64,000 nt of DNA, from NCBI GenBank assembly GCA_029948255.1, contig JALIZF010001542.1, positions 333,089-397,088 on the forward strand, read 5' to 3'. The position numbers and the translations under genes were made by a program. How positions within the stretch are numbered: position 1 is the stretch's first letter; each line of letters begins with the position of its first letter. This document shows positions 11,904-22,825 of the stretch, piece by piece. Source of the stretch: Telmatactis stephensoni. Taxonomy: Eukaryota; Cnidaria; Anthozoa; Actiniaria; Isophelliidae. The notes under the pieces are model-generated. The model was not told where the DNA came from. It was given only the letters and a program-made list of their open reading frames with translations, and searched no databases.

Positions 11904-12433
11904 CTGTTTATGAATGCAAATAATTAATCATTAGAAGGCGAACTCAATATTTTCTTATTGAGGAAGGGGGAAGTATAATAGTATAACCAATCAGAATGTG
12001 GAATTTGCAATAGAACACTAGAAGAGAATTAGACTGCAACAGGAGTCTAATTCAACTCCTGACTGCAAGTCCTACCGTACTTCCGTTTTTGCATCTTTCT
12101 GGCTACATATACCTACAATCAGTTGTAGTTACATATCCATGCTGGATGTGTCAATCATTCCAATCATTCGTCTGTGCTATTGGTCTATCTATTTGCTTTT
12201 TATTTGTTTGTTTGTCTGTCTGTCTATCTCATGTTTGTTTGTTTTTGTTTGTTTGTTTGTCCGTCCCTCCGCCTGTCCGTTTGTTTGTCTGTCTGTGTTT
12301 GTTTGTCTGTCTGTTTGTTTGTCTGTCTGCCTGTCTGTCTGTCTGTTTGTTTGTCTGTCTGTGTGTGTTTGTCTGTTTGTTTGTTTGTCTGTCTGTCTGT
12401 CTGTCTGTTTGTTTGTCTGTTTGTTTGTCTGTT

Positions 12434-12480
<47 letters not shown>

Positions 12481-12525
12481 TTGTCTGTTGGTTTGTCTGT
12501 TTGTTTGTCTGTTTGTTTGTCTGTT

Positions 12526-12556
<31 letters not shown>

Positions 12557-15500
12557 TCAGTTGTCTGTTTGTTTGTCTGTTTGTTTGTCTGTTTGTTTGT
12601 CTGTTTGTTTGTTTGTTTGTTTGTTTGTCTACATGCCTACCATATGTCTAACCGGTTGCTTATCCATCTCTATCTACCTGTCTATCGGTCTGTCCGTCCG
12701 TCCGTCTATCTGCTTCATATGAAAACGGCACGCTCACGTTACGGTTACGGCAGGAATTCCGAAGGGTTTTACAGACATTACGGCACTGACACGGTCCGCG
12801 TTTCACACTGATACGAAAACCGCTCTAGTGTACTGTATAATAAATAAATAATAAATCTCTTTATTTAAGTGCCTAGTCGTTCTAGCGCTTTCGCACTAAT
12901 TGGGGGCACTATCCACTCACACACACTACCACTACATTGACTGTTTTAAGCATACAACTCTCAACTCACATGTTGATTTTTACGGAGGGAGGAAAACCGG
13001 AGAACCCGGAGAAAAACCCTCGTGGCAAGGGAGAGAACAACACATCTAACAAACTCTACTCACATGTGGCATCCAGCAGGGCTCGAACCAGTGACCCGAC
13101 CCGTTGGACCACAGCGGTGAGAGGCGAGTGGCTTAACCACTACGCCACCCATGCCACCCTACGCCACCCTGTATACAAGGTCTGTTTGCTGGTGTCGTAC
13201 TCACAGGAACCAATCAACAGCCATCAGAAGTCCAATATTCTCCAAAGGAAGATTAACAGCTTGCAGTACAATGATTGTAGTTACAGAGCCAGCTGATGGG
13301 ATTCCTGCTGCACCAATGGACACTGCTGTGGCAGTAACACTGAAAAATCAATAGAAAAAACTCAACTCAAACTCAATAGAAACGACTTGTTTGACAGACT
13401 TGTGTTACGAGAGACTAGTCGGGATCGCCTGTACATGTTCTGCCAACTCGTTTACTAGAGTTTGCACAAGAGCCATTTACAAGCTGAAGGACCGGTCATT
13501 ATTTATCGCCTGGGTGGGGTCGGAGGATTTTTGTTGCAACACAGTAAAATTCATCTGATCCCCCCATAATTCGCTAAAGCATTTGAATGATTCCCCCTTG
13601 TTTAGGGTTGTTATTTTGTTTATTTCCCCCCCCCCCCCCCCCCCAAAAAAAGTGGTTATCAACAATAACTAGTCAAACATGTATGTTTTGTGAGGTTCAA
13701 ATCGTACTCATAACCTGATCTTCCCACTAAAGCTAAAGTCGCTGTAGGTCCGTTCATTCACTTTCCTCTTTCCAGGGACCACAGACCAATTTTACAAGCT
13801 TAAAAGTGTAGGGCTTAAAAATCCCATAGCCCATAAAGGTTCATTAGGACCATTTAATTATGGATAGAATGGGGGCTGGCTATCAGTATACTCGAATTTA
13901 TTTTCAAGCCTAACACGTGCTGCAAAAAGAAGAGGGAGTTCCTTACTCGACCACTTTCCTTACTTAGGGCTGTACTTTCCAATTAACACTGAGTCGTACT
14001 GAGTCGTACCCCAAACTTGCCTCGCTAGTTTGTACAAAAACTAAAGAGTGTGCGAGTGTAATAAATATCGACAGTCCTTAAATAACAACTAAACTAAATC
14101 TAATTTCCTGTTTACATCACATAAATTCTAGTCAAAGCGCTGACGAAACTATACGTTGGTCTTATTTTTGGGTTATAGTGAAAGAGGATGTCTCAATAGT
14201 GAAAGAGGATGTGTCACACAGGAGACAAAGAAAATCCTTTGATCAAAACAGTCAAGGTTACAGCACTAAAAATGCATAATAATTAAAATCACTCAAAAAT
14301 ACATTGAGGTTAATAAATACATAATTACTGGAAATCTGTAGCGTAACACTTGTAAGAACTTGGTGCTCTTTCGACTTCTTTCTAATCTATGTAGCTTAGG
14401 CTATATCCACACAAATCCGCATAAATTTGCAAACGCGCCTTTTTTTTCGTTTTCGCACGTTAGATCCAAACAAAAACGCAAACAAAAAATCCGTAAAACA
14501 GAACACTGATAAAGCCAGAGAGCGCATCGTCCGCCTTCACCCGTTAGCTGAAGAGTGAAGGGACACACCTTAAATATCACCCTCTTTTTAAACGATCATA
14601 GCAGGAAAGCCGATAAGGAACAATATTCTCTTGTTTTCTTAAAGCAAGAGGACCCAATTTTGAAGAAAGAAAAGGAAGAAGCAAGGAAAAGACAGAAGGA
14701 AGAAAAACGGAACAAAAATGACTTTTCCGTACGTACGTACGTACCACGTGGCTACAAACATTGCGGGTGACAGCGAGATGTTGCTGATTTGTGCGATAAA
14801 GATGGCGGATATAGCCTCGTACAAGGCTCCGCCATCCATGTTGACCGTAGCTCCAAGAGGAAGGACGAATTTGCTGATTCGTTCGTCGACTTTGTTGTTC
14901 TCCTCGAGACAGCGCATAGTCGTAGGAAGAGTCGCTGAACTACAAACAGATATCAAAGTCATTCAATTTTTCACCTGCATGTGGTAACATTATACTGCAA
15001 TTTATGTAGCCTGCGTAGCGGCCTAGGGAGGGAAGGGGGACTCCCTCTCCCATTCCCCTGCTCTCCCCAGGGCCGCTACGCAGGCTACAATTTATGTGAG
15101 GATAAGAGCAAACAAGTAACCACACTCAATTTTCAGTAGAGTTTTTGACTGGTGTTAGAAATGTAACCATAGATAGCTGGGGTGCACGTGCTTACCACTT
15201 ACCAGGACAAATCGGAAATGCCCGTTGGAAAAACAACCCGAATGTGTTACTCCGATCGGAAAGTCCCAAAAAACTCGGTCTTCCGATTGAGTTACTCCAC
15301 TTTTCACGCTATTTTGGGTTTTTCCGGTAGACGCGTGTACCATTTATCGATAGTCAAGTTTCACGCTCTTTTTTACCATTATCAAAAGAATTTGCAGCCA
15401 GATAGGTTGGTTTAAATGGTAAGCACCCCATATCCGGAAATATTTATCCCTGACATGTCGCTGATATATACAGTTTTCGTTCGTTCGGTCGGTCGTTCGT

Positions 15501-18500
15501 TCGTTCGTTCGTTCGTTCTTTCGATATCCGAAAACGAGCGTTCATTTTGATAACTGATTTATGGTTTTGTTGTTTGTTTGTTTGTTTGTTTGCTTTCACT
15601 CTAAAAACACGGACTTGATCATACCTTGAACTAATACCAAAAGCAGTAACTAAAGCATCCCTCATTCCAGCTATAAACTTGTATGGATTTCTCCTTGTCA
15701 CGATGAAGAACATCAAAGGCAGCACAATCAGTCCGTGGATTGCAAGGCCAGTTAGCACAGTTACTATAAACATGGCCAACATACCAACAGCTGCAGGGAT
15801 GTCCTCCATAGAGGCAACCCTTGTAGCGATCAGACTACATATACCAATAGGAGCATACCTATAAACGATCAAAAGCACGTGTATATCACTTGAGGTAACG
15901 TTACAATGTCGACTATGCCATGCCTTATCTGTATGTGAGTGAGGACGATAAGGAAGGAAGGATCGGAAAGAAGGATCGGAGGGAAGGAAGGAAGGAAGGA
16001 AGGAAGGAAGGAAGGAAGGAAGGAAGGAAGGAAGGAAGGAAGGATGGATGGATGGATAGAGGGAAGGATGGAAGGAGGGATGGGGGAAGGAAGAAAGAAA
16101 GGGACGGAGGAGGAAAGGAAGGAAAGAAAAAGGAAATACGGGGAGAAATTAAAAAGAGCAAAAATGAAAGCAAAAGAAGATTTTCCCAATACAACTGACA
16201 CTTTTATACTACATTATTATATACCCTTGTCAATACGCGCGCGCGCTCTGATTGGCTGGAACCTGCGCTTTATCAGAGAACGGAGCACAGTTCTGATGTC
16301 AGCAGTACGAGCTCGACCGCGCGCGCACCTTTTGCATTTTTGTACGGAGAAAATCGAACTTTTTCCCTTGAATATTTACTTCAAAATATATAATAAAACA
16401 AATAGAACAGCTTTTTCCGTGCTCCATTCAGTAATACAGCACGCAGGAAGTGACGAGAGCACGAAAGAAGTGTAAGGAGAGCACTCGCCAAATAATTATT
16501 AATAAATTAACTTCTACTGATAATTTGTGCTCATAATTGTTAACTATTCCTAGCAGTAAAATATGAACTTACCACATAATGATTTGCACAATCTTCATTA
16601 CAATGGCATTCAAAATCCTGAAAAACTCAGCCATAACTCTTCCCTTTTCCCCCATCTTTCCCAAAACATATCCAAACACGATAGAAAACAAGGCCAAGCC
16701 AAGAACATTCATTCCCCATTGCATACGAGTACCACTTGGGACAGTATTGGATGCAGGGTAGATAATGCGAGATATAGTAGTAATATTGTGTGTGCCATTA
16801 CTGAAGATTGTAATGGTCTCGTTCACTGGCAAAGTAGACACGTCAACTGTAGTATTGTAGCGATCATACTTGGCAGATACTGTACTGTAAGCTGTCTTTT
16901 GCTGTGAAGAAAATGAAATCAAGTTTAATAATTGCGTTAGACGTACGATCTGGAAAGAATAACCAGGAAACTTTGACTAGTTTTATGCGCGGCAGTTACA
17001 AATGTGTACGACATGTTCGTCCGCATTTGGGCTAATTTTAGAACTCACTCCAGTTTCTTTCGGTTCTAGCGAAAAGCGATGGAATAATGATTGTGGCAAA
17101 ATACGAAGGAAAAAAGTCAAATAAGCGCTTACTTCAACTGAATATTTCTTAAAAATCCTTTCAACTTTTTTCGTGTTAATTTTTTCGTGATTAAAACCTA
17201 CGTTTGACAGTGTCGGCAACAGATTTTAAAACTACTCGAAAAAGGTTAAATAAAAAGCAACCACAACACGACGGTTATAAGTTACGAGTGACTTTGCGGT
17301 TACCCCTTAACTACTTAATAACGGCTTAGAATTAGTAAACATTTGCTAAATATGTACTTTTTGAGAAACGGGTGGGAGATACGTACTCACATGAGCTTAT
17401 GAACGACCTTACGGGTGCCTGTACGTAAGTTACGTACGCTGTGTGAACTGGGTGTAAGATACTTACATAAACTTACGTACGACCGCTTGTACGTAAGTTA
17501 CGTACGCTGTGTAAACCGGTTGTAAGATACTTATATTGACTTACGTACAACCGTACGAGCGCCTGTACGTAAGTCACGTACGCTGTGTAAACCGGGTGTA
17601 AGATACTTATATCGACTTACGTACGACCGTACGAGTGCTTGTACGTAAGTTACGTACGCTGTGTGAAGCAGGCGCCAGGTATACCAGTCAATGCATCGAA
17701 TTCAGCGCGCGCAATCAAATATATATATATATATATTGGCGATAGCAAAGCAGTTTTAAAAATAGCCCAAAAGCGGGCAATTTAACACATCATACCACGT
17801 GATCTCCCAGTCCCCTGGTTATACTAAGAGATATTTCGAATTTTTGTCATGCAAATTTAGTTTTCGCTCGGGAGTTTCAGAGTTAAAGATGTTTCTGTGG
17901 TTGGCTTTTCGATATTTTATTTCAAAATACCAACCTGACGCAAAGTTGCTTCGACTAAATTTCTTGGAAAAAGACTCCTATGAAAGTTAAATTAAAAAAA
18001 AAAAAGAGAGATAAAATAAAATTCAAATAATTATTTCATTTTTCAGTACAGAGTGCAAAATGCTATTACCTGATCAAGTCAAGAAATGAATCCAAAATTC
18101 TATACGGAATGAATTGACTTTTATCGCCAACGGGCCTGTCGGATTTCCCTGGTCGTATGATTCCCACGAGCGCCATCCCGAGCACCGAGGCAGATAGAGT
18201 CGTGGTCAAATAAAACAGCAAAGCCCTCCTGCCAACTTTCCCTGAAGCCGTGGTGTCCAAGTCAGCAAGCGCTGTAATCAAGCTGGCAATAATCAATGGC
18301 AGAATAACCATCTGAAGCATGTTCATCAGCAGTTCTCCAGGAAAGCCAATCAAAAGCAATGTCGTTGCTCTCGTCTCCGGGTTTTTCACAGCATTTACAG
18401 GGGCGTTGACCAAGGCTCCAATAACAAACCCCAAGATAGCTCCGATAATAATCAGAATAAGCAGTAAGTCTTTTTTGATTCTTGCACGTATCCTTCTCCA

Positions 18501-18548
18501 ACTACACCCACCACAACAGCCACTACGATCTTCAAATCCGATAGCCAT
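11714..18548 (-). CDS. SLC1A: SLC1-family amino-acid transporter, complete, NMDGG variant
   Basis: Exons (minus) 18548-18070, 17977-17935, 16901-16573, 15858-15625, 14939-14745, 13339-13205 and 11903-11714 join in frame through GT-AG sites to give 534 aa. The start [14 protein letters not shown] is followed by basic residues and TM1, as expected of the family. Seen: [35 protein letters not shown], a loop with four N-glycosylation sequons, a [11 protein letters not shown] segment, [37 protein letters not shown] and GIIEHLSR. Known: these are plasma-membrane Na+-coupled glutamate/neutral amino-acid transporters. The Arg associated with acidic substrates is kept, but the Thr of NMDGT is Gly (GGA codon). 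Intron positions match the (+) paralogue. The last residues come from a flanking minisatellite. Confidence 0.95.
12190..12640. repeat. (TGTTTGTCTG)-type microsatellite
   Basis: About 450 bp of TGTC/TGTT tetranucleotides in intron 6 of the (-) SLC1 gene. Long open frames of Cys, Leu, Phe, Val and Ser across it are artefacts. Confidence 0.95.
12840..13175 (-). repeat. tRNA-derived SINE, minus strand
   Basis: The minus strand has GGTGGCGTAGTGGTTAAGCC (A-box region) and CTGGTTCGAGCCC (B box), then a tail shared with 37110-37390 and 61690-61850. It lies just 3' of SLC1 exon 6. Confidence 0.7.
13205..13339 (-). CDS. SLC1A: SLC1 (-) exon 6: hairpin 2
   Basis: 135 nt, acceptor at 13341-13340, donor GTGAGT from 13204. 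It encodes [17 protein letters not shown], then [17 protein letters not shown]. Confidence 0.92.
13485..13665. repeat. Truncated copy of the GGGACCAGTCATTATTTA element, with poly-C
   Basis: AGGACCGGTCATTATTTA resembles the end of the complete element at 48501-48693. A C-run follows at 13627-13643. No second end is found. Confidence 0.5.
14745..14939 (-). CDS. SLC1A: SLC1 (-) exon 5 with NMDGG
   Basis: 195 nt. It encodes [35 protein letters not shown] and IFIAQISN. The donor GTACGT sits in a CGTA tandem run, so the exact donor base was chosen by reading-frame continuity. Confidence 0.9.
15007..15087. mobile_element. 81-bp MITE with perfect 9-bp target duplication
   Basis: Inverted ends TAGCCTGCGTAGCGGCC and GGCCGCTACGCAGGCTA are flanked by CAATTTATG at 14998-15006 and 15088-15096. 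The 9-bp duplication fits Mutator-like transposition (inference). Relative at 9410-9557. Confidence 0.85.
15474..15525. repeat. (TTCG)n microsatellite
   Basis: A TTCG/GTTCGTTC run, followed by a GTTT run at 15566-15592, in an intron of the (-) SLC1 gene. Confidence 0.9.
15625..15858 (-). CDS. SLC1A: SLC1 (-) exon 4
   Basis: 234 nt. It encodes [11 protein letters not shown], a helix with [15 protein letters not shown], and TRRNPYKF, ending in GISS. Confidence 0.92.
15953..16100. repeat. (GGAA)n microsatellite
   Basis: GGAA/GGAT repeats in intron 3 of the (-) SLC1 gene. Lys/Glu/Gly-rich open frames across it are artefacts. Confidence 0.95.
16573..16901 (-). CDS. SLC1A: SLC1 (-) exon 3: glycosylated loop
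   Basis: 329 nt, phase 0 to 2. It contains sequons NTT, NET, NGT and NIT, then [20 protein letters not shown]. Confidence 0.92.
17370..17670. repeat. Tandem repeat, period about 76 bp, palindromic core
   Basis: GTACGTAAGTTACGTACGCT or a one-base variant starts at 17421, 17489, 17565 and 17641, so spacings are 68, 76 and 76 bp. It lies between the microexon and exon 3 of the (-) SLC1 gene. Confidence 0.85.
17935..17977 (-). CDS. SLC1A: SLC1 (-) exon 2: 43-nt microexon
   Basis: The acceptor TAG precedes 17977 and the donor GT is at 17934-17933. It adds one base to finish an Arg codon plus 14 codons, [14 protein letters not shown], matching the NMFPPNLVEACFKQ-type segment that follows FLDLIR in EAATs. 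Without it the flanking exons are out of phase. Confidence 0.9.
18070..18548 (-). CDS. SLC1A: SLC1 (-) exon 1: N-terminus, TM1-3
   Basis: The ATG is at 18548-18546. The 479-nt exon ends with AG before the donor GT at 18069-18068 and encodes the cytoplasmic N-terminus and three hydrophobic segments through FLDLI. Confidence 0.93.
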
Positions 18549-19883
18549 TTTGTTGGTACTTAGAACTTTCTATCCGCCAAAGACGTTTGATGAGCGTTTA
18601 ATTTACCTTTAATGAGAACAATCTGTTACAATATGTTGCGTGGAGTGATTGTAGTTTGATTATATCATGAATAAATTACTCTCTGCTCTGCAAGTTTATG
18701 GCTATGTGGTATTTTCTAATTGGATCGATGAAGTAAAGTTATAGAAATAGGGTGGGAGACATGGTTCACCGCTAGTCTTTTACCACTGTTTGATTCCCGT
18801 TTAAACATATGTGATGTGTCGTTCTTTACCTCGCCATGCAGGTTTTTTATTTTTTTTTATTTTTGATTCTCCGTTATTTCGTTATTTCTCTTCTTAATTA
18901 AGTTCACACTAGTGACCCCAGTAACGACGTCATAAGAACATCGACATGACGACATAAAGACAAGATCAGTTGTTTTCTTTATGTCCATGTTTTAATGTTC
19001 CTATTATGTCGCTATTTTGTGATGTTTACACTAGTGACATAAAACAGTGATATATATTAAGTTTTGCATTTGCGTGTCATTGCCGCTATGTCGTTATGTC
19101 ACTAGTGTAAACCAGGCTTTATCAAAAACACATCCACTCCAATCGGGGTATATTAAAACGTATATATTTTCTACGTTTTCCCTTCACTGATTCGTCTTCA
19201 AATTTGTAAGCCCTTACCCTTATGACGTTTTATCATTATGGCCCAGTCCATATAGAAACGATTTCGTGTGTAAACGCATAAAATTTTACTTGGGCCTCAA
19301 TGTAATTTAGGCGAAGTTAAAATCGAGTACTTCTGGCCAGCGGTTTCCCTCGCGGGTCGGGTTTTTTTTTTGGGGGGGGGGGGGCACTTGACTCAGGGTT
19401 CTGGCACTACTGAGTTTGCCGTTCGGGCAGCTTAAACAAACTTGTCACTACGATGAGTTATATTAAACCTTTACAAGTTTCGTCCACACGAAAACGCTAC
19501 ATGATTTCCACTGTAAACGGTCATTTTTGAAAACGCACTTCAAAGTGATTATTTTCGTAAATGCTCATCTATTGCTTCCGTGTGGACAGTCCTAAACGGC
19601 TTCTTTCGAAAGCGTTAGGTAAAAATGGCGGCCAATATAGTCACTGCGCATGTTCATCAGTACCCAGGATCCACGGGGCCGTCTTCACAGCGTTATCATC
19701 GTTCTCGTGTGGACTGCAGGCAAAAACGAAGTAGAAACGATCGTGTGCAGGAACAGAGAACTTTTGTCATTTACATTGAATCGTTTATACATAACGTTTC
19801 CGTGTGGGCAGGGCCTTACACTTCCAGAATCCTGCTTTATGGTATAAAATTTTTTGTTATGCTAGTTTTCACTACACTGATTA

Positions 19884-20482
19884 GAACGATTTCACATAAC
19901 TCACTTTTAAGCCTGGTTTTCACTAGTTACATAAGCATAAGCAACATACGCAGACTCAGTATTGCATTTATCACATAGGTGTGAGAAAAGACAAGAACTG
20001 CTAATGAGCATTGCCTTACTGAATCTGTGTATGTTGCTTATGCTTATGTCACTAGTGAAAACTAGCCCTTAGATGCAAATGAGTAAAATTATATGCTAAT
20101 GACAAAATAGCATGTTAATGATATAAACGCACGAAACCGTAAGCTTCGATTATTCAGATGAGCATGATGAATCATATAAACGAACAACATAAACTCAAAC
20201 TCATTTGAATTAAAAGCGTCATAAATGTAAACTCAGTAACTATAAATTTCAGAGCCACCTTGTCAACTTGTTGCGTGCCATGCGTGCGGTTTCGTGCGTT
20301 TACATCATTAACATGGGATTATTATTTCTGAACTCTATTAGTCTCTGATGATGCTGTAGACAGCGAAAGCTTAGACTCATCACTTTTTGTAAGTATTTAC
20401 AGCAGTACTAGGCCGCAATTGTTAAAACTTTTCATATTATTTTACTCATTTGCATCTAAAAGTGAGTTATGTGAAATCGTTC
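19884..20482. mobile_element. TIR element (outer), interrupted by a MITE
   Basis: Ends GAACGATTTCACATAACTCA and its complement ending GTGAAATCGTTC are flanked by TA. Inner sequence ATATGCTAATGACAAAATAG recurs near 36570, with the partner end near 37460-37530, so the family is dispersed. The left arm is split by 19910-20068. Confidence 0.75.
19910..20068. mobile_element. MITE nested in the 19884-20482 element
   Basis: Inverted ends GCCTGGTTTTCACTAGT and ACTAGTGAAAACTAGCCC are flanked by TTA at 19907-19909 and 20069-20071. Removing it with one TTA restores ACTTTTAGATGC, which the intact opposite arm also shows. Confidence 0.8.
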
Positions 20483-20929
20483 TATCATCTTGGTATCCTC
20501 AAATGAGCTTTCACATTTGAAAATGAAAAGAAACTGATTTCGAAACGGATTATGAAAATTAGGTTAGTGACACGGAATAAATATAAGGGTATATAACGCC
20601 TATTTTAGTGGTAAATGAGTGATTATCTAGCGACAAGAAGTTTAACCGTGATGAAAAAAATGCTTTCAAATACCTGATTTCTCTAGAGACGAAATCGGAA
20701 GCGGAGGCAACATAATACACTGTTAATAAGCCCCAGGCGTGATGACGTTTTGACCACTCTCTATTCCAGAATCCTTTTCGAGTAGCTATCTTTATTATTC
20801 TCGAAGTGATATAAAATTTGAATATGAAAGGCTCTTGAAAAGGATTCTGGTATAGAGAGGGGACAAAATTGCCATCATGTTAGGGGCTTGTTGTCTTCTC
20901 TCACACCTAGGTAAAAAATGCAACACTCA

Positions 20930-21347
20930 GGGGTTTTTACATGGCACTAGAATCATCCTAGCACTAGGATCATCCTAGCAGGCGAAACATCCTACCTGCT
21001 ATACATTTAGGGGGTGTTTACATGACACTAGGATCATCCTAGCACTAGGATCATCCTAGCAGGCGAATCATCCTACCTGCTATACATTTACTGCATTCTG
21101 TTTAGTAGAATGATGTATAGCGGGTAGGATGATTCGCCTACTAGGATGATTCTAATGCTAGGATGATCCTAGTGCCATGTAAACACCCCCTTGCTGCATT
21201 CTGTTTACACGGAAATTTGTGTCTTCACTTCGGGTACTAGGATCATCCTACTAAACAGAATGCAGTAAATGTATAGCAGGTAGGATGATTCGACTGCTAG
21301 GATGAATCCAGTACTAAGACGATCCTAGTGTCATGTAAACACCCCCC
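20930..21347. mobile_element. Foldback MITE (outer copy), ACTAGGATCATCCTAG family
   Basis: GGGG...TTACATGGCACTAG at the left pairs with the right end TGTCATGTAAACACCCCCC. TCA flanks it at 20927-20929 and 21348-21350. The core carries repeated AGGATCATCCTAGC words. An inner copy splits it. Confidence 0.8.
21010..21190. mobile_element. Foldback MITE (inner copy) nested in the same family
   Basis: Ends GGGGGTGTTTACATG and CATGTAAACACCCCC; flanks TTA (21007-21009) and TTG (21191-21193). The intact copy at 23304-23526 has CATTTACTGC at the same place, giving the empty site. Confidence 0.85.
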
Positions 21348-21775
21348 TCAGTCTGCGTATGTTGTACCTGCTGCTTCTGTCGCTCGTGAAAACCACGTAT
21401 AACAAATCAGAACTTTCCAGAAAACTAAAATGTCGTTTTAATGTAGAAGGACGTCCAAAACGGACATTTTTGAAAGAGTGCAAGAATAGACCGGTTTCAG
21501 CGTCCTTGACAACCGTTGTCAGTAAGCAACTCATCAACTGAATCTCGTTCCCAGAGCCATCATCGCGTACTGCATATGCAAGAAAGAACGGCTCGGCGAC
21601 GACATTGCGTTAGAACTTTGGGTAAAAAAACCTGCTATTTCGATTTGAGTGCAAAGATCTTAAACTGTAGTCTGCATCACGATTGGTCAATTAATCAATT
21701 TCAAATTGAAATCGTGGAAGACTTAAAAAACACTCCTGGAAGTATTAAACACTCATGCATATAGACATCGACACG

Positions 21776-21870
21776 GGGAAAAGGCATTGCGCGCATGCTC
21801 GAAAATTCGGCGGAAATTCGTGGACGCGTTCGTGTTGTCGTTCGTACGTGCTTACAAATAAAAGTACCGC
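21776..21870. repeat. Dispersed repeat, copy 2
   Basis: Relative of 3463-3645. It is followed at 21871-21905 by AGAGACCATAATACTAAGAG, which matches the end of the element holding the 30-bp array at 51964-52230. Confidence 0.6.
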
Positions 21871-22589
21871 AAGAGACCATAATACTAAGAGAGAGAAACC
21901 TAGTATTGATGTCTGTGCGATGTTCGCGGTTCGCGCAAGGCTTAGCCTTAACTTTCAAGATTTACTAAACCTCCAATGCGTTTTTCACCCATGCCATAGA
22001 CACTTGTTTGAGCGTTCACTCGGCCGGCTTTCGTTCTCCCACTGCCGAGCATGCGCTGTAAAAACCTTTCTGAATTTAGTGACGTACGAACAAGAAAAAC
22101 ACACGCCGAATACTTGAAAACAACACGCACAATCGTGGAAAAGACCTACTCTGGGCCCTAGTTAGTAGTAGAACTCAGGTCCACTCAGGTCTACTTTTCG
22201 CAACGCATTGCAGCAACTTGCAATGCCATTGCACAGTGTATCATCCCTCCAGCAACTTTCCTCGCAATTTTTGAGGCACGTTTTCTACGAGCGCATGCGC
22301 AATTTCTCATTTCGCTCTGAGGAGCCATCTTGAATTTCGCTCCCAGCTTGCCTCGGCCAAAAATATTGCAAGTTGCTGAGAAAATTGCACAGTGTAACAG
22401 CGCTTTTAAGTACCATCGACTTAATTTTGGCCTATTTTATCCCACACCATAGAAAATACAGCCAACTACCGCAAGGTATCATGGGAAGAGACAGTTGAAT
22501 ACCGCCGAATATACAACGGCATTCCTGCGTTCAGATTGGCTGTATTTTCTATAGTGTTCGATAAATGCAAAATCTGCTAACTTACTACC

Positions 22590-22825
22590 GTTATCGTTGA
22601 AGTGCGACCTGTAAAGTTCAAAGTCTAGTTTGAAAACAAGCATTGACTGACAGACGTCAATCAAATTACGCCAGTGAGACATTCAATTGACAATTTTACT
22701 CTCAAGATATTTTCTCTGTTTGTTTTGGTTGAATGATTTGCTTGACGTCCGTGAGAATGCTAGTTTCCAGACCAGACTTCACGGGTCGCACTTCAACGAG
22801 AACGGTAGTAAACATCATAGCCGAC
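22590..22825. mobile_element. Foldback element
   Basis: TTACTACCGTTATCGTTGAA near 22582 is mirrored by TTCAACGAGAACGGTAGTAA near 22792, with further pairing of the arms (GTGCGACC / GGTCGCAC). Confidence 0.65.

Noticed and set aside
12089..12811. Long Cys/Leu/Val/Phe-rich open frames in three frames
   Set aside because: They are translations of the TGTT/TGTC microsatellite and are open in several frames at once, with no domain.
15920..16475. Lys/Glu/Gly-rich and Leu/Pro/Ser-rich open frames
   Set aside because: Produced by the GGAA microsatellite in an intron of the minus-strand SLC1 gene.
16983..17219. 78-residue minus-strand ORF in the SLC1 intron
   Set aside because: No match to the transporter family; the microexon at 17935-17977 already bridges the neighbouring exons exactly.
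21755..22117. 120-residue plus-strand ORF
   Set aside because: It begins in a dispersed repeat shared with 3463-3645 and has no recognisable domain.
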